Source: Marinomonas rhizomae
GTDB lineage: Bacteria; Pseudomonadota; Gammaproteobacteria; Pseudomonadales; Marinomonadaceae
Direction of reading: 5' to 3'
DNA: 64,000 nucleotides
Assembly: GCF_003315485.1 (NCBI RefSeq)
Contig: NZ_QNSE01000004.1
Span: 282,540 to 346,539, forward strand
This document shows, piece by piece, positions 30,023 through 41,665 of the stretch (positions are counted from its first letter, which is position 1; each line of letters starts with the position of its first letter). Made by a program: the position numbers and the translations under genes. The notes beneath the pieces are model-generated. The model saw nothing but the letters and a program-made list of their open reading frames with translations. It had not been told where the DNA came from and did not search any database.

Positions 30023-31782
30023 ATATTGATGACAGTGTTCACATCTCAGGAAAATGGCGCTTTAGGTTTGTATATGGCGTCGCCTTGCTGCTGTTTCTTA
30101 TTGCCGGCGGTAGGCTCTTTTATTTGACGGTAGTTGATAAAGACTTTTTGCAAAATCAGGGAGAGATTCGAGCTGTTCGGACTGAGGCTATACCTGCCAC
30201 ACGAGGTATGATTTTAGACCGTCGAGGCGAGCCTTTGGCTGTTAGTACGCCAACTTGGACGATTGTCGCCAATCCAAAAGCTTTGTGGAAAATTCCTCGT
30301 GATCCTTCTTTGAATATTGGCCCAGAGCAAGAAATTAAGCGCCTTGCTGAGGTGATGGGGGTTGGTCGAGCTTGGTTGCAAGAGAGGTTTGAGGCAAATA
30401 AAACTCGTTCTTTTATGTATTTACGTCGTCAAATTCCGCCCCATGAGGCTGATGCTATTATGGCGGCTCATGTTGTTGGTGTTAGTAAAACCAAAGAATA
30501 CAAACGTTTTTATCCTGCTGGTGAAGTGGCTTCTCATGTTGTCGGTTTTACTAATATCGATGATAAAGGCCAAGAAGGTATTGAGCTGGCCTATGATCAG
30601 GCGTTGGAAGGGCAACCGGGTCGTCGCAGTTACGTGAAGGATTTGTCTGGCAATATAATTCGTGGTGTTGGTGTTGAAGAGGCTGAACATCCGGGAGAAA
30701 GTATTGAACTTAGTATTGATCTTAGGTTGCAGTATTTAGCTTACCGAGAGCTTAAGGCTGCAGTAACAGAGCATCGAGCGACTTCTGCATCGGCGGTAAT
30801 TCTAGATGTTAAGACAGGTGAGATTTTGGCAATGGTAAATCAGCCATCCTATAATCCAAATGATCGTTCTAAGTTGGAATATGAAGAATTGCGAAATCGC
30901 GCGGTGATCGATTTGTTTGAGCCTGGATCAACCATGAAACCGTTCACTATTTCAGCTGCGTTGATGTCTGGCCAATATACAACGGAAACAACCATTGATA
31001 CTTCCCCAGGTTATTTGCGTTTTGGTCGTTTTACTATTCGTGATGCAGCCAATTACGGTGTGATAGATTTTGAAAAACTATTAATAAAGTCTAGTAATGT
31101 AGGGGCGTCAAAAATTGCCTTGTCGCTTCCTCAGGATGCAGTATGGAATATGGATTATGAGCTAGGTATCGGTTCACCTGTTGGAATAGGTTTCCCAGGA
31201 GAGGCTTCGGGAGTGCTGCCTTCGCACCCTAAATGGCACCCGTCCGAAATTGCGACTTTGTCATATGGTTACGGTTTGTCTGTGTCGACTTTGCAGTTAG
31301 CTCAGGCTTATATGACATTGGCGAATGGGGGCTATCGAGTTCCTGTTACTATTTTTAAACAAGATGTGCCTGCCGATGGTAAACAGGTTATTCCGACAAA
31401 AGTGGCTCATGATGTTGTGAAAATGATGGAGTCTGTTGTACAGCGTGGTTCTGGTAAAGCCGCAAAAATTCCTGGTTATCGTGTTGCTGGTAAAACGGGT
31501 ACTGTGCATAAAGTTGGTTCTAAAGGTTATGAGTACGATCAGTATATTGCTTTGTTTGCAGGTGTTGCACCCGCTTCAAATCCTAGGCTGGCAATGGTGG
31601 TGATGATTAATGATCCAAAAGGGAGGGAATATTATGGTGGCGAGGTTGCGGCACCAGTATTTTCTCGAGTGATGGAAGGGGCGCTGACGACTTTGAATAT
31701 TTACCCGGATTTGCCTGAAGGGCTAAGGGAGGTTCGTTTAGAGCCTAAAAAAGCGCCTTATCAAGTTGTACAGGGTGGTTAG
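30019..31782 (+). CDS. ftsI: Peptidoglycan D,D-transpeptidase FtsI (PBP3)
   Basis: FtsI cross-links septal peptidoglycan and pairs with the glycosyltransferase FtsW. The 587-residue product has an N-terminal membrane anchor (about 16-36), a pedestal domain and the transpeptidase domain with all three motifs: STMK at 304-307 (catalytic Ser304), SSN at 358-360 and KTGT at 492-495. murE begins at the base after its stop. Confidence 0.97.
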   Translation: MNIDDSVHISGKWRFRFVYGVALLLFLIAGGRLFYLTVVDKDFLQNQGEIRAVRTEAIPATRGMILDRRGEPLAVSTPTWTIVANPKALWKIPRDPSLNIGPEQEIKRLAEVMGVGRAWLQERFEANKTRSFMYLRRQIPPHEADAIMAAHVVGVSKTKEYKRFYPAGEVASHVVGFTNIDDKGQEGIELAYDQALEGQPGRRSYVKDLSGNIIRGVGVEEAEHPGESIELSIDLRLQYLAYRELKAAVTEHRATSASAVILDVKTGEILAMVNQPSYNPNDRSKLEYEELRNRAVIDLFEPGSTMKPFTISAALMSGQYTTETTIDTSPGYLRFGRFTIRDAANYGVIDFEKLLIKSSNVGASKIALSLPQDAVWNMDYELGIGSPVGIGFPGEASGVLPSHPKWHPSEIATLSYGYGLSVSTLQLAQAYMTLANGGYRVPVTIFKQDVPADGKQVIPTKVAHDVVKMMESVVQRGSGKAAKIPGYRVAGKTGTVHKVGSKGYEYDQYIALFAGVAPASNPRLAMVVMINDPKGREYYGGEVAAPVFSRVMEGALTTLNIYPDLPEGLREVRLEPKKAPYQVVQGG

Positions 31783-33249
31783 ATGGGGCAATTAACGCAT
31801 GCTCAACTACTTGATTTAGCGGGTTACTCTCTGGAGGGTAATCCGCATTCTGCTTTATATACTCGTCTAGAAACGGATAGTCGGAAAGTCGATTCAAATT
31901 GTGTGTTCTTTGCTTTGCCGGGTGTGGCCTCCAATGGCTGGGACTATTTGGATAAGGTGGTCGCATTAGGTGGTAAAGTTGCTGTTGTTCCTTCTCGGCT
32001 GGGCTTGGAACGTGACGACATTGAGCTTGTTTGTGTTGCTGATCCAGCGAAGATGTTGGTTGAGTGTCTGCATAGTTTCTTTGGTCGTATGCCTCGGCAT
32101 ATGGTGGCGGTGACGGGGACCAATGGTAAATCTTCTATTTGTTTTTATATTGCTCAGCTTGCTGAATATATCGGTTTTTCAAGTGGTTTAGTCGGGACTT
32201 TTGGTGTTGGCCCGTTAGATCGCTTGTCTGCAGCTAAGCAAACCACGCCAGACCTTCTTTCGATGCACCTTACTTTGATGCAAATGGCTGAGCTTGGTTT
32301 AGATTTTGTCGCTTTTGAAGCGTCGTCTCATGCTTTGGATCAGGGGCGAATCGAAGGTGTTCCTTTTCAAACGGCTGTGTTTTCAAATCTTTCTCGCGAT
32401 CACTTGGATTATCATGGCGATATGAATGCCTATGCTTCGGCAAAGCAGCGTTTGTTTGCCTTTGATGGTTTGGCTCATTCTATATTTTGTCTTGATGATC
32501 GTTATGCGAATTTTATGGCAGAAGCTGCGTCAGAATCATGTTGTCATTATTACAGTGAGCAAAACGAGCAAGCTGATTTTTATGTGAAACAGTTGACGCT
32601 TGAGCCGACTGGCTATCGATTTATTTTGTGTCACCCTAAAGGTGAGTCGCCTGTCTTTTTACCGCTTTTAGGGCGCTTTAATGTGCAAAATGCTTTGGCG
32701 GCGTTAGCAAGCCTTTGGTATGAGGTGGATGATAAGGTCGCTTTAATCCGCGGAATATCTACGTTAAGTGGTGCGCCAGGCCGGATGGATAAAGTTCAAT
32801 TACCAAATACTCCGCTTGTTGTTGTTGATTTTGCACATACTTCGGAGGCTTTGGAAGTGGCGTTGCAGGCGGTGAAAGAGCATACGGATGGCCGTTTGAT
32901 TTGTGTGTTTGGCTGTGGCGGTGATAGAGACAGAGGTAAGCGGCCGTTGATGATGGCTGCAGCTATGAATAACGCTGATTATGTGTGGTTGACATCTGAC
33001 AACCCTCGTACAGAGTCTATAGATCAAATATTTTCTGATGTTTTGGCACACACAGATGAAGGTGCGTCGTTTAGCTTTGAACCTGATCGTCGCGTGGCTA
33101 TTCGCCAAGCGATTTTATCGGCAGGTCCTAGTGATGTGGTTCTGATTGCTGGAAAAGGGCATGAAACTTATCAGGATATTCAGGGTGTTAAGCATCATTT
33201 TAACGATAAAGAAGAGGCGCTAAGAGCGTTAGAGGTTTATGTTAATTGA
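31783..33249 (+). CDS. murE: UDP-MurNAc-tripeptide synthetase MurE (meso-DAP-adding)
   Basis: MurE adds meso-diaminopimelate to UDP-MurNAc-L-Ala-D-Glu in the cytoplasm. The 488-residue ligase has the ATP loop GTNGKSS at 112-118 and the DNPR motif at 406-409 that marks meso-DAP rather than lysine specificity, as expected for a Gram-negative wall. Its end overlaps the start of murF by 11 bases. Confidence 0.97.
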   Translation: MGQLTHAQLLDLAGYSLEGNPHSALYTRLETDSRKVDSNCVFFALPGVASNGWDYLDKVVALGGKVAVVPSRLGLERDDIELVCVADPAKMLVECLHSFFGRMPRHMVAVTGTNGKSSICFYIAQLAEYIGFSSGLVGTFGVGPLDRLSAAKQTTPDLLSMHLTLMQMAELGLDFVAFEASSHALDQGRIEGVPFQTAVFSNLSRDHLDYHGDMNAYASAKQRLFAFDGLAHSIFCLDDRYANFMAEAASESCCHYYSEQNEQADFYVKQLTLEPTGYRFILCHPKGESPVFLPLLGRFNVQNALAALASLWYEVDDKVALIRGISTLSGAPGRMDKVQLPNTPLVVVDFAHTSEALEVALQAVKEHTDGRLICVFGCGGDRDRGKRPLMMAAAMNNADYVWLTSDNPRTESIDQIFSDVLAHTDEGASFSFEPDRRVAIRQAILSAGPSDVVLIAGKGHETYQDIQGVKHHFNDKEEALRALEVYVN

Positions 33250-34585
33250 CCTAACCCTTTCAGATATTGCTCAGGCGTGTGATGGAGAGCTTGTAGGTGA
33301 AGATTACAGATTAAGCGCTGTTGTGACTGATACGAGAAACATAATTTCAGGTTGCGTGTTTGTTGCCTTAAAAGGTGAGCGTTTTGATGGTCATGACTAT
33401 ATTAATCATGCCATACAAGACGGTGCTGTTGGTGTTGTCTCTGATCGAGCTGTTGAAGGGGTGAGCTATATCAAAGTGGTTAATACTACATTGGCTTATG
33501 GTGCTATAGCTCGCTTTATTAGAGATGCTTTTAAGGGGACTGTTGTATGTATTACCGGCAGTAATGGTAAAACAACCGTAAAGGATTGGTTGACGCAGTC
33601 TCTCGCTGAGAAAAATGTGTTAAAAACACGCGCTAATTTGAACAATCAAATCGGTGTGCCGCAAACTCTGCTTGAATTAGATAGCGGTCATGATGTCGCG
33701 GTGATAGAGGCTGGGACCAGTTTTACGGGAGAAATCCCGTTGCTGGCGAATATTGTCTTTCCTGACATGGTGATATTAACAAATGCTAGCGGAAGCCATT
33801 TTGAAGGACTGGGTGGTCTTGAGGATATTGCCAAAGAAAAAGGGGCCTTGATTTCTGGAGCTTCACCTGGTGCTAGTGTCATACTTAATGCTGATGACAT
33901 GTATTTTGACTATTGGTGTAGTTTGATAGGGGAGCGTAAGGTTTATTCTTTTGGCTTTACTGCGTCGGCTTCATTATATGCCTCGGATATTAAACTAGAG
34001 GCGGAGTCTAGTTCGGCAGTATTTCATTATGAAGGGGCGGCTCAGTCAGTCACTGTTGCTGGTGCTGGGCAGCATCAAATTGCAAACGGTATGGCGATTG
34101 TTTTAGCTATGCTGGTGATGGGGATTGATTTTAAAGAAGCGGTTAGTAAATTAGCTGTGCCAGTAAATGTCTCAGGGCGGTTAGAGCGGCTAAGCGCAAA
34201 AAATGGCGCGCTATTAATCAATGATTGTTACAATGCGAGCCCCAAATCAGTTGAAGTGGCTATTGATGTGCTTGTTATGCAGTCAGTTGAGAAAACTTGG
34301 TTGATTTTGGGTGCATTGGGAGAGTTGGGTAATCAGCGAGATGAGATTCATCACGATTTAGGGATATATGCTAAAAACAAAGGGGTTTCGTGTTTGATTT
34401 GTGTCGGCCCTGTAGCGGGTATCGCGGGTGCCGCTTTTAAGGACAAGGGTGGTAGCGCTATTTTTTGTAATACCCATGAGGAGGCGGCGACGATAGTTCG
34501 CTCGCTAGATAAAAAACACGCCATTTTAGTGAAAGGTTCTCGATCAGCTAAAATGGAAAATGTTATTGAAGCGTTAATTAATTAG
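33239..34585 (+). CDS. murF: UDP-MurNAc-tripeptide-D-alanyl-D-alanine ligase MurF
   Basis: MurF adds the D-Ala-D-Ala dipeptide to complete the UDP-MurNAc-pentapeptide. The 448-residue product has the ATP loop GSNGKTT at 107-113, [15 protein letters not shown] and [11 protein letters not shown], all typical. It overlaps murE and is followed by mraY after 14 bases. Confidence 0.97.
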   Translation: MLIDLTLSDIAQACDGELVGEDYRLSAVVTDTRNIISGCVFVALKGERFDGHDYINHAIQDGAVGVVSDRAVEGVSYIKVVNTTLAYGAIARFIRDAFKGTVVCITGSNGKTTVKDWLTQSLAEKNVLKTRANLNNQIGVPQTLLELDSGHDVAVIEAGTSFTGEIPLLANIVFPDMVILTNASGSHFEGLGGLEDIAKEKGALISGASPGASVILNADDMYFDYWCSLIGERKVYSFGFTASASLYASDIKLEAESSSAVFHYEGAAQSVTVAGAGQHQIANGMAIVLAMLVMGIDFKEAVSKLAVPVNVSGRLERLSAKNGALLINDCYNASPKSVEVAIDVLVMQSVEKTWLILGALGELGNQRDEIHHDLGIYAKNKGVSCLICVGPVAGIAGAAFKDKGGSAIFCNTHEEAATIVRSLDKKHAILVKGSRSAKMENVIEALIN

Positions 34586-34599
34586 GATATTCCTTACCA

Positions 34600-35682
34600 A
34601 TGTTACTTCTACTCACGGCTTATTTAAGTAAATACCATACTTTTTTTACGGTATTTAACTACTTGTCTCTGCGCGCAATCCTAGGCGTGCTTACTGCGCT
34701 GGCTATTTCTCTATTGATTGGCAACAAGGTAATTGTCTTGTTGCAACGCCTGCAAATAGGGCAGGCAGTTCGCAGCGATGGACCTCAAACGCATTTAGCA
34801 AAAGCTGGCACGCCAACGATGGGTGGTGCGCTTATTATTTTTTCAATTTCTGTTAGTACCCTTTTGTGGGGAGATTTACGTAACCAATATGTTTGGGTTG
34901 TTTTGTTGGTAATGTTGGCGTTTGGTGTTGTTGGTTGGGTAGATGACTATCGAAAAGTAGTAGAGAGAAACCCACGAGGCCTTCCGGGTAGGTGGAAGTA
35001 TTTTTGGCAAAGTATTTTTGGTTTGGCCGCTGCGTTTTATTTGTACTATACCGCTAGTACGCCTGCTGAAACGGCCTTAATTGTTCCCCTCTTTAAGGAT
35101 GTGGCTATCCCTCTGGGGATGTTTTTTATTGTACTGACGTATTTCGTTATTGTCGGCACGAGTAATGCGGTGAACTTGACGGATGGTTTGGATGGCTTAG
35201 CGATTTTGCCAACCGTGTTGGTAGGGGGCGCGCTTGGTGTGTTTGCTTACCTAACTGGGAATATACGGTTTGCGGATTATTTGCTTATTCCTTATGTGCA
35301 TGGTTCAGGAGAGTTGCTGGTGTTTTGTGCGGCTCTTGCTGGGGCTGGCTTGGGCTTTCTGTGGTTTAATACTTATCCTGCGCAAATTTTTATGGGTGAT
35401 GTTGGTTCTTTGGCATTGGGTGCGGCATTGGGAACCATTGCCGTTATTGTTCGCCAAGAATTAGTGTTGTTTATTATGGGTGGTGTTTTTGTAATGGAGA
35501 CGGTGTCAGTTATTTTGCAGGTTGCTTCTTATAAGTTAACCAAGCGAAGAATATTTAGAATGGCGCCGATTCATCATCATTTCGAGTTAAAAGGTTGGGC
35601 TGAACCTAAAGTGATTGTACGTTTTTGGATCATCACTGTTTGTCTTGTTTTAGTAGGTTTTGCCACCTTAAAAGTACGTTAG
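34600..35682 (+). CDS. mraY: Phospho-MurNAc-pentapeptide transferase MraY
   Basis: MraY makes lipid I by transferring phospho-MurNAc-pentapeptide to undecaprenyl phosphate at the inner membrane. The 360-residue product (E. coli 360) has about ten membrane segments and the conserved loops [30 protein letters not shown] and [12 protein letters not shown]. Confidence 0.97.
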   Translation: MLLLLTAYLSKYHTFFTVFNYLSLRAILGVLTALAISLLIGNKVIVLLQRLQIGQAVRSDGPQTHLAKAGTPTMGGALIIFSISVSTLLWGDLRNQYVWVVLLVMLAFGVVGWVDDYRKVVERNPRGLPGRWKYFWQSIFGLAAAFYLYYTASTPAETALIVPLFKDVAIPLGMFFIVLTYFVIVGTSNAVNLTDGLDGLAILPTVLVGGALGVFAYLTGNIRFADYLLIPYVHGSGELLVFCAALAGAGLGFLWFNTYPAQIFMGDVGSLALGAALGTIAVIVRQELVLFIMGGVFVMETVSVILQVASYKLTKRRIFRMAPIHHHFELKGWAEPKVIVRFWIITVCLVLVGFATLKVR

Positions 35683-35691
35683 GAGTTTTGC

Positions 35692-37038
35692 ATGTCGTTG
35701 ATCGGGTCAGATCGGGTAAGAGCCGTTGTCGGCTTGGGGGCGACAGGCTTGTCTTGTGTGCGCTTTTTAGCTAGCAAGGGCATTGAATTTTATGTGGTTG
35801 ACTCTCGTGAGGATCCACCAGGATTGGAGCAGGCGAAAGCGTTTTGCTCTGAAGAGAGAATTTTTACAGGCAGCCTTGAAGTGCTTGAGACTCTGGGGGT
35901 AACAGAGTTGTTTGTGAGCCCTGGTGTTGCGCTGCGCACACCGGTGTTGGCTCGTTTGGCCGAGCGTGGAGTTGCTATGCGTGGCGACATTGATCTGTTT
36001 TGTGATTATGTCGATGCGCCCTTTGTTGCAATTACTGGTTCCAATGCGAAAAGTACGGTTACGACGTTAGTGTCCTTATTACTGCAAGCGAGTGGAAAAA
36101 ATGCCAAGGCGGGTGGTAATTTGGGTTTGCCTGCATTGGACCTTCTTGCTCCAAATACCGATTTTTATGTGCTTGAGTTATCTAGCTTTCAGCTTGAAAC
36201 GACACATGCACTACAGGCCGACTTGGCTTGTCTTCTCAATGTCTCCGAAGATCATATGGATCGTTACAAGGATCTTTATGAATATCAACGTGCTAAGCAA
36301 AAGGTTTACCGAGGTTGTAAGGCTGCTGTTTGTAACAAGCAGGACATCTTAACGGCGCCATTATTGGCTGAAGGTGTTCCTGTACGAGCTTTCACGACGA
36401 AAAGCCCTGATTTAAAAGAATATGGCATGCTTAAGGATGGTGATGGGGCTTGGCTATGTAAGGGGGTTGAGCGACTTTACCATACCTCTGAAATAGCATT
36501 GAAGGGTTCCCATAATCACGCCAACGTTTTAGCGGCTTTGGCGATGTTGGAGTTGCTCGGTGTGGATGTCGTATCCGAGGCGGTTAGAAAAACCTTGAAA
36601 GAGTTTGGTGGGTTGCCTCATCGTTGCGAAACGGTTCGCACGCTAAATGGTGTGACTTATATTAATGATTCAAAAGGTACCAATGTCGGCGCGACGTTGG
36701 CTGCACTTCAGGGGCTTGGATCGGCGGCTAATAAGAATATTTTGTTGATTGCTGGCGGTGAAGGAAAGGGGGCTGACTTTCGCGCTCTTGCAAAGCCTGT
36801 TAGAGATTTTGTACGTTCTGTTTATGTGTTTGGGAAGGATGCCGATCGAGTCGCTGAGGTTTTACCTGGTGCAGAGGTGAAGCGCTTTGAAACTCTGGAT
36901 CAAATCGTGGCTGATATTGCGCAGGAAAGTAAGAATGGAGAGATTGTTTTATTTTCACCAGCTTGTGCAAGTTTGGATATGTATAAAAACTACGAAATAC
37001 GCGGCGCACACTTTGCTCAATTGGTTGCAGAGTTATGA
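35692..37038 (+). CDS. murD: UDP-MurNAc-L-alanine:D-glutamate ligase MurD
   Basis: MurD adds D-glutamate to UDP-MurNAc-L-Ala. The 448-residue product starts with a nucleotide-binding domain (VVGLGATGLSCVRFLASKG), then the ATP loop reads GSNAKST at 116-122, with Ala where the general Mur-ligase pattern has Gly. INDSKGTN and ACASLDMYKNYEIRG are conserved. It ends overlapping ftsW (ATGA). Confidence 0.96.
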   Translation: MSLIGSDRVRAVVGLGATGLSCVRFLASKGIEFYVVDSREDPPGLEQAKAFCSEERIFTGSLEVLETLGVTELFVSPGVALRTPVLARLAERGVAMRGDIDLFCDYVDAPFVAITGSNAKSTVTTLVSLLLQASGKNAKAGGNLGLPALDLLAPNTDFYVLELSSFQLETTHALQADLACLLNVSEDHMDRYKDLYEYQRAKQKVYRGCKAAVCNKQDILTAPLLAEGVPVRAFTTKSPDLKEYGMLKDGDGAWLCKGVERLYHTSEIALKGSHNHANVLAALAMLELLGVDVVSEAVRKTLKEFGGLPHRCETVRTLNGVTYINDSKGTNVGATLAALQGLGSAANKNILLIAGGEGKGADFRALAKPVRDFVRSVYVFGKDADRVAEVLPGAEVKRFETLDQIVADIAQESKNGEIVLFSPACASLDMYKNYEIRGAHFAQLVAEL

Positions 37039-38219
37039 AATGGTTAAAAGTATTTGATCGAGTTTCTCTGCGTGAATTTGCTCAGATTGATAACGTTTTT
37101 GTTGCTGCCGTTGTTTCTATTTTGGCGCTAGGGATGGTCATGGTCTCTAGTGCGTCTATTTCTATTTCCGAGACCATTCATGGTCACCCCTATTTTTTTA
37201 TGGGAAGGCAGGGGGTATATCTTGCTATCGGTTTGCTATTTGGTTGGGTTTTACTGTCTCTGCCAACTCATCAGCTTCAAAAATGGGGTATTTTGATGAT
37301 GGGGTTGTCCTTAATTTTGCTCATACTTGTGTTAATGCCGGGCATTGGGAAAAGTGTTAACGGCAGTCGTCGTTGGATCAATTTGATAGTGTTTAATCTC
37401 CAGGCCTCAGAAGTGGCGAAAGTCTGCATGGTTGTTTATGTCTCTGGCTATCTAGTACGAAGGGCTGACCGAGTGCGAGAGGGGTGGGTGGGGTTCGTAC
37501 TTCCACTTTGCCTTTGCAGTATTTTTCTTTTGTTTTTGCTTTTTGAACCTGACTTTGGTGCTTCTGTTGTGTTGTTGGGCACGGTTATGGTGTTGTTGTT
37601 TTTGGGTGGCGCCCCCTTGTATCAGTTTTTGCTGCTAATGGTTGGCGCTGTTTCCATGTTGGGTGTTGTTGCTATTTCTGAAAGTTATCGTCTAAAGCGT
37701 TTGATGAATTTTATAGACCCGTGGGCAGATCCTTTTAATGAAGGCTATCAGCTTAGTCAGGCTTTAATCGCTTACGGTCGTGGCGAGTGGTTTGGTCTGG
37801 GGTTGGGGAACAGTGTTCAGAAACTGTCTTATTTGCCTGAGGCGCATACTGACTTTGTGTTTTCAATATGGGTTGAAGAAACTGGCATGTTTGGTGGCCT
37901 GTTATTGATATGTTTGTTTGCACTTATGGTCGCTCGCGCTTTTAAAATTGGCCGTCAAGCAATGGCTTTGTCTCGTCCATTTGCTGCTTATATGTGTTTT
38001 GGCTTTTCAATCCTAATTCTGGCTCAAGTTATTATCAATATAGGTGTTAATACCGGTTTTTTACCAACCAAGGGGCTGACTTTGCCATTAATTAGTTATG
38101 GCGGTAGTAGCCTGATAATTACCTTGGGGAGCTTGTTTGTTGTGGCGCGTGTTGATGTTGAGAATAGACGAGCAGAGCGTAGTGGTGAGTCAGTGATAGT
38201 GAAAGAGAGTGCGAAATGA
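37035..38219 (+). CDS. ftsW: Lipid II polymerase FtsW
   Basis: FtsW is the SEDS-family glycosyltransferase that polymerises septal glycan with FtsI. The 394-residue product has about ten membrane segments and family blocks NGSRRWINL, FEPDFGASVV, GYQLSQALIAYGRGEWFG and EAHTDFVFS. It overlaps murD upstream and murG downstream by 4 bases each. Confidence 0.96.
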   Translation: MKWLKVFDRVSLREFAQIDNVFVAAVVSILALGMVMVSSASISISETIHGHPYFFMGRQGVYLAIGLLFGWVLLSLPTHQLQKWGILMMGLSLILLILVLMPGIGKSVNGSRRWINLIVFNLQASEVAKVCMVVYVSGYLVRRADRVREGWVGFVLPLCLCSIFLLFLLFEPDFGASVVLLGTVMVLLFLGGAPLYQFLLLMVGAVSMLGVVAISESYRLKRLMNFIDPWADPFNEGYQLSQALIAYGRGEWFGLGLGNSVQKLSYLPEAHTDFVFSIWVEETGMFGGLLLICLFALMVARAFKIGRQAMALSRPFAAYMCFGFSILILAQVIINIGVNTGFLPTKGLTLPLISYGGSSLIITLGSLFVVARVDVENRRAERSGESVIVKESAK

Positions 38220-39289
38220 GCGAGGTGAAAAGGATTGTTATTATGGCTGGGGGAACGGGGGGACATATTTATCCCGCCTTGGCTTGCGCTCAGAGTTTTA
38301 AAGATAAAGGTGTTGATGTTGAGTGGCTTGGCTCGAAAGGTGGAATGGAAGAGTCTCTTGTAACTAAGCATGATATCGCATTGCATTCTTTATCTATTAA
38401 AGGGGTGAGAGGTAAGGGTGCGCTAGGTTTGTTAGCGGCTCCTTTTAGAATTTTGCATGCGATTGGTCAGGCAGTGGCAGCTTTGCAAAAAATTAAGCCT
38501 GATGTTGTTTTGGGTATGGGGGGATTTGTTGCAGGTCCTGGTGGCGTGGCGGCAAAAATTTTAGGTATCCCATTGGTTGTTCATGAACAAAATGCCATTG
38601 CAGGAACGACGAATAAACTGCTGTCTAAGGTCGCGAACTTAAAGCTACAGGCTTTTGATGGCGCGCTTCCTCATGCGATTAGTGTGGGAAACCCCATTCG
38701 AAGTGATATTTTGGCGCAGCGTGTTCGAGTATCAAGAAATGGTGTTGCAAGGCCATTGAAGTTGCTTGTTGTTGGTGGAAGTTTAGGGGCAAAAGCAATT
38801 AATGATGTTCTTCCGCAGGTTCTGGCGAAATGGCCTTTTTCTCAACGTTTAGATGTTTGGCATCAAACGGGTGTTCGAAATTTTGAGGAAGTGTCGGGGC
38901 TTTATAAAGCGGCTGGTGTGGATGCCCGTGTTGAGCCCTACTTAGATAATATGGATCAGGCATATTACTGGGCTGATGTTGTTTTGTGTCGAGCTGGTGC
39001 TATGACGGTAAGTGAGCTGGCTGTTGCGGGTCTACCTTCTATTTTAGTGCCTTATCCATATGCTATAGATGATCATCAAGTAGCAAATGCGCGTTATTTA
39101 GAAAAAGTTGGGGCGGCTTATTTATTGCCACAGCCACAATTAAGCTGTGAAAAAATCATTTCTTTGCTTTCTGGGTTTGTAGAAAGTGAAGAGGCATTGT
39201 TGGACATGGGGGAGCGGGCCAAATTGGTTGCTCATCCAAATGCAACGCAAGATGTTGTTGCACATTGTTTAAGGTTAATAAAATCATGA
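38216..39289 (+). CDS. murG: UDP-GlcNAc:lipid I transferase MurG
   Basis: MurG adds GlcNAc to lipid I to make lipid II on the cytoplasmic face of the inner membrane. The 357-residue GT-B enzyme has the N-terminal [12 protein letters not shown] loop, [25 protein letters not shown] and the C-terminal [15 protein letters not shown]. Its stop overlaps the murC start. Confidence 0.97.
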   Translation: MSEVKRIVIMAGGTGGHIYPALACAQSFKDKGVDVEWLGSKGGMEESLVTKHDIALHSLSIKGVRGKGALGLLAAPFRILHAIGQAVAALQKIKPDVVLGMGGFVAGPGGVAAKILGIPLVVHEQNAIAGTTNKLLSKVANLKLQAFDGALPHAISVGNPIRSDILAQRVRVSRNGVARPLKLLVVGGSLGAKAINDVLPQVLAKWPFSQRLDVWHQTGVRNFEEVSGLYKAAGVDARVEPYLDNMDQAYYWADVVLCRAGAMTVSELAVAGLPSILVPYPYAIDDHQVANARYLEKVGAAYLLPQPQLSCEKIISLLSGFVESEEALLDMGERAKLVAHPNATQDVVAHCLRLIKS

Positions 39290-40707
39290 TTGATATGAAA
39301 GCTCAGTACGATATTCCTACGATGCGTCGTATTCAAAATATCCATTTCATTGGGATTGGTGGTGTTGGTATGTGTGGCATCGCAGAGGTGTTGCATAATC
39401 AAGGTTATAAGGTATCTGGTTCTGATCTTAAGGTGTCATCGACTACTGAACGTCTTGAAGAGCTTGGGATCAAAATATATCTTGGCCATTTAGAAGAGAA
39501 TGTCTATGACGCTCACGTTATCGTGGTGTCTACTGCAGTAAATGAGCAAAACCCTGAAATTATTTGGGGTAAAGAGCATAGAGTTCCGATTGTGCGTAGG
39601 GCTGAAATGTTGGCTGAGTTGATGCGTTATCGTCATGGTATTGCTGTTGCTGGTACTCATGGGAAAACAACGACGACGAGCTTGATGGCATCAATTTTGG
39701 CGGCGACTGGTGAAGCGCCGACATTTGTGATTGGTGGTCGTTTGACTAGTGCTGGAGCAAATGCCCAATTAGGTAGTAGCGCTTACCTGGTTGCTGAAGC
39801 GGATGAAAGTGATGCGTCGTTCCTGCATTTGCAACCGCAAACTGTGATAGTAACCAATATCGATGAAGATCATATGGATACTTATGGTGGTGATTTTGAG
39901 AAGGTGAAACATACCTTTATTGAGTTTGTTCACAACTTACCTTTTTATGGTTTGGCTGTTTTGTGTGTGGATGATGCAAATGTCCGCGAAATTTTGCCAT
40001 CTTTAAGTCGGCCAGTTTTAACTTACGCTATTGATGAAGAAGCGGATTTTTACGCAACCGACATAGTGCAGACTGGGCGCTACTGTGAGTTTTCGGCTCA
40101 TCGTCCCGAAGGTGAGCCATTGAAAATCCGGTTGCCGATGCCTGGTCGTCATAATGTACTGAATGCGCTTGCTACAATTGCTGTTGCTAGTGACTTGGGT
40201 GTCGAGGCGACTGCGATTCAGGCAGGGTTAATGGGGTTCGAAGGGGTGGGGCGCCGTTTCCAAGAGCAGAAACCATTGGCGCTTCCTGGAGGCTCTAATG
40301 TGATGTTTGTAGACGATTATGGTCACCATCCAAGTGAAGTCTTAGCTACGATCAAAGCAATTCGGGCAGGTTGGCCTGAGAAGCGTTTGGTGATGGTTTA
40401 TCAGCCGCACCGTTATACTCGTACTCGTGATCTTTATGAAGATTTTGTTCGAGTTCTGTCTCAAGTAGATGTGTTGTTGTTATTGGATGTTTACTCGGCT
40501 GGTGAAGCGCCAGTCAACGGTGCTGACAGTCGTTCTTTGTGTGGCAGTATTCGTCAGCGTGGTAATGTTGACCCTATTCATGTTGGGAGTGAAGCGGATT
40601 TACGTTCAATTTTGAACAATGTCCTGCGTGAGGGGGATTTGTTAATTACACAAGGTGCGGGTGACATCGGTATGGTTTCGAAGAATTTATCAGTGAGCGG
40701 AATTTAA
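39286..40707 (+). CDS. murC: UDP-MurNAc-L-alanine ligase MurC
   Basis: MurC starts the peptide stem by adding L-Ala to UDP-MurNAc. The 473-residue product has [17 protein letters not shown] near the N terminus, the ATP loop GTHGKTT at 123-129 and [13 protein letters not shown] 39286 is chosen because it gives an ATGA overlap with murG and has AAGG about 10 bases upstream; an in-frame start at 39265 lies inside murG. Confidence 0.95.
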   Translation: MIDMKAQYDIPTMRRIQNIHFIGIGGVGMCGIAEVLHNQGYKVSGSDLKVSSTTERLEELGIKIYLGHLEENVYDAHVIVVSTAVNEQNPEIIWGKEHRVPIVRRAEMLAELMRYRHGIAVAGTHGKTTTTSLMASILAATGEAPTFVIGGRLTSAGANAQLGSSAYLVAEADESDASFLHLQPQTVIVTNIDEDHMDTYGGDFEKVKHTFIEFVHNLPFYGLAVLCVDDANVREILPSLSRPVLTYAIDEEADFYATDIVQTGRYCEFSAHRPEGEPLKIRLPMPGRHNVLNALATIAVASDLGVEATAIQAGLMGFEGVGRRFQEQKPLALPGGSNVMFVDDYGHHPSEVLATIKAIRAGWPEKRLVMVYQPHRYTRTRDLYEDFVRVLSQVDVLLLLDVYSAGEAPVNGADSRSLCGSIRQRGNVDPIHVGSEADLRSILNNVLREGDLLITQGAGDIGMVSKNLSVSGI

Positions 40708-40708
40708 T

Positions 40709-41662
40709 ATGTCGACAACACTTAAAGAATCTGTAATTGCCGTAATCTATGGCGGTCGTTCCGCTGAGCGTGAAGTCTCTATGCAGAGTGGGCCTCTAGT
40801 TGCTGAGGGGTTGCGTGCAAAGGGTAATCAGGTGGTCGAACTTGATCTTTATGGTCCAGATGCAGAATTGGATCCTATTGTTCAATTACAGTCTATAGAG
40901 TTTGATCTTGCGTTTATCGCGCTGCATGGTGGAGAAGGTGAGGATGGTCGAGTTCAGGCTTTGCTTGAAATGCTTGATAAGCCTTATACCGGTAGCTCAC
41001 CTTTAGCTTGTGGTTTAGCGATGGATAAGGTTTTAACTAAGCGTTTTTGGAAGGGAGTTGGGATATCGACACCAGCATATTTATCTTTCGTTGGGCACGC
41101 TGATGCTGATGTGATTGAGGATCAAATGTCTTATCCAATGATAGTAAAGCCTTCGAGAGAGGGTTCTACGATTGGTATCAATAAGGCAATGAACAGGGTT
41201 GAGCTTGATAGTGCCCTTTTGAAGGCGCTTGAATATGATTCGGACATTTTAATTGAAGAGTTTGTCGATGGCCCTGAATATACCATTACAGTAATTGATG
41301 ATGTGGCCTATCCTGCAATAGGCTTAAAACCTGCTCCAGATCATAAGCTTTATGATTACGAGGCAAAGTATATAGCGGATGATACTGAGTATATGTTGCC
41401 CTGTGGCTTAAGTGAAGATGATGAGAATGAGCTGCAAATGCTGGCGCTTGATGCTTATCGTTCGTTGGGGTGCTCGGGTTGGGGGCGTGTTGACATAATG
41501 CGAGATCAGGCTGGTGTGTTTTGGGTGCTGGAAGTAAACACGGCGCCAGGTATGACCTCTCATAGCTTGGTGCCAATGGCGGCGAAGTATGTCGGTATTG
41601 ATTATGCCTCACTTGTGGAAAAAATTGCCCAAAATGCTTGGGATCGAGTAGAGCGTAATTGA
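40709..41662 (+). CDS. ddl: D-alanine:D-alanine ligase
   Basis: Ddl joins two D-alanines for MurF. The 317-residue ATP-grasp enzyme has YGGRSAEREVSMQSG at the N terminus, ALHGGEGEDGRVQ, and the C-terminal metal/ATP block EVNTAPGMTSHSLVP. By its place between murC and ftsQ it is the DdlB type. Confidence 0.96.
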   Translation: MSTTLKESVIAVIYGGRSAEREVSMQSGPLVAEGLRAKGNQVVELDLYGPDAELDPIVQLQSIEFDLAFIALHGGEGEDGRVQALLEMLDKPYTGSSPLACGLAMDKVLTKRFWKGVGISTPAYLSFVGHADADVIEDQMSYPMIVKPSREGSTIGINKAMNRVELDSALLKALEYDSDILIEEFVDGPEYTITVIDDVAYPAIGLKPAPDHKLYDYEAKYIADDTEYMLPCGLSEDDENELQMLALDAYRSLGCSGWGRVDIMRDQAGVFWVLEVNTAPGMTSHSLVPMAAKYVGIDYASLVEKIAQNAWDRVERN

Positions 41663-41665
41663 TTT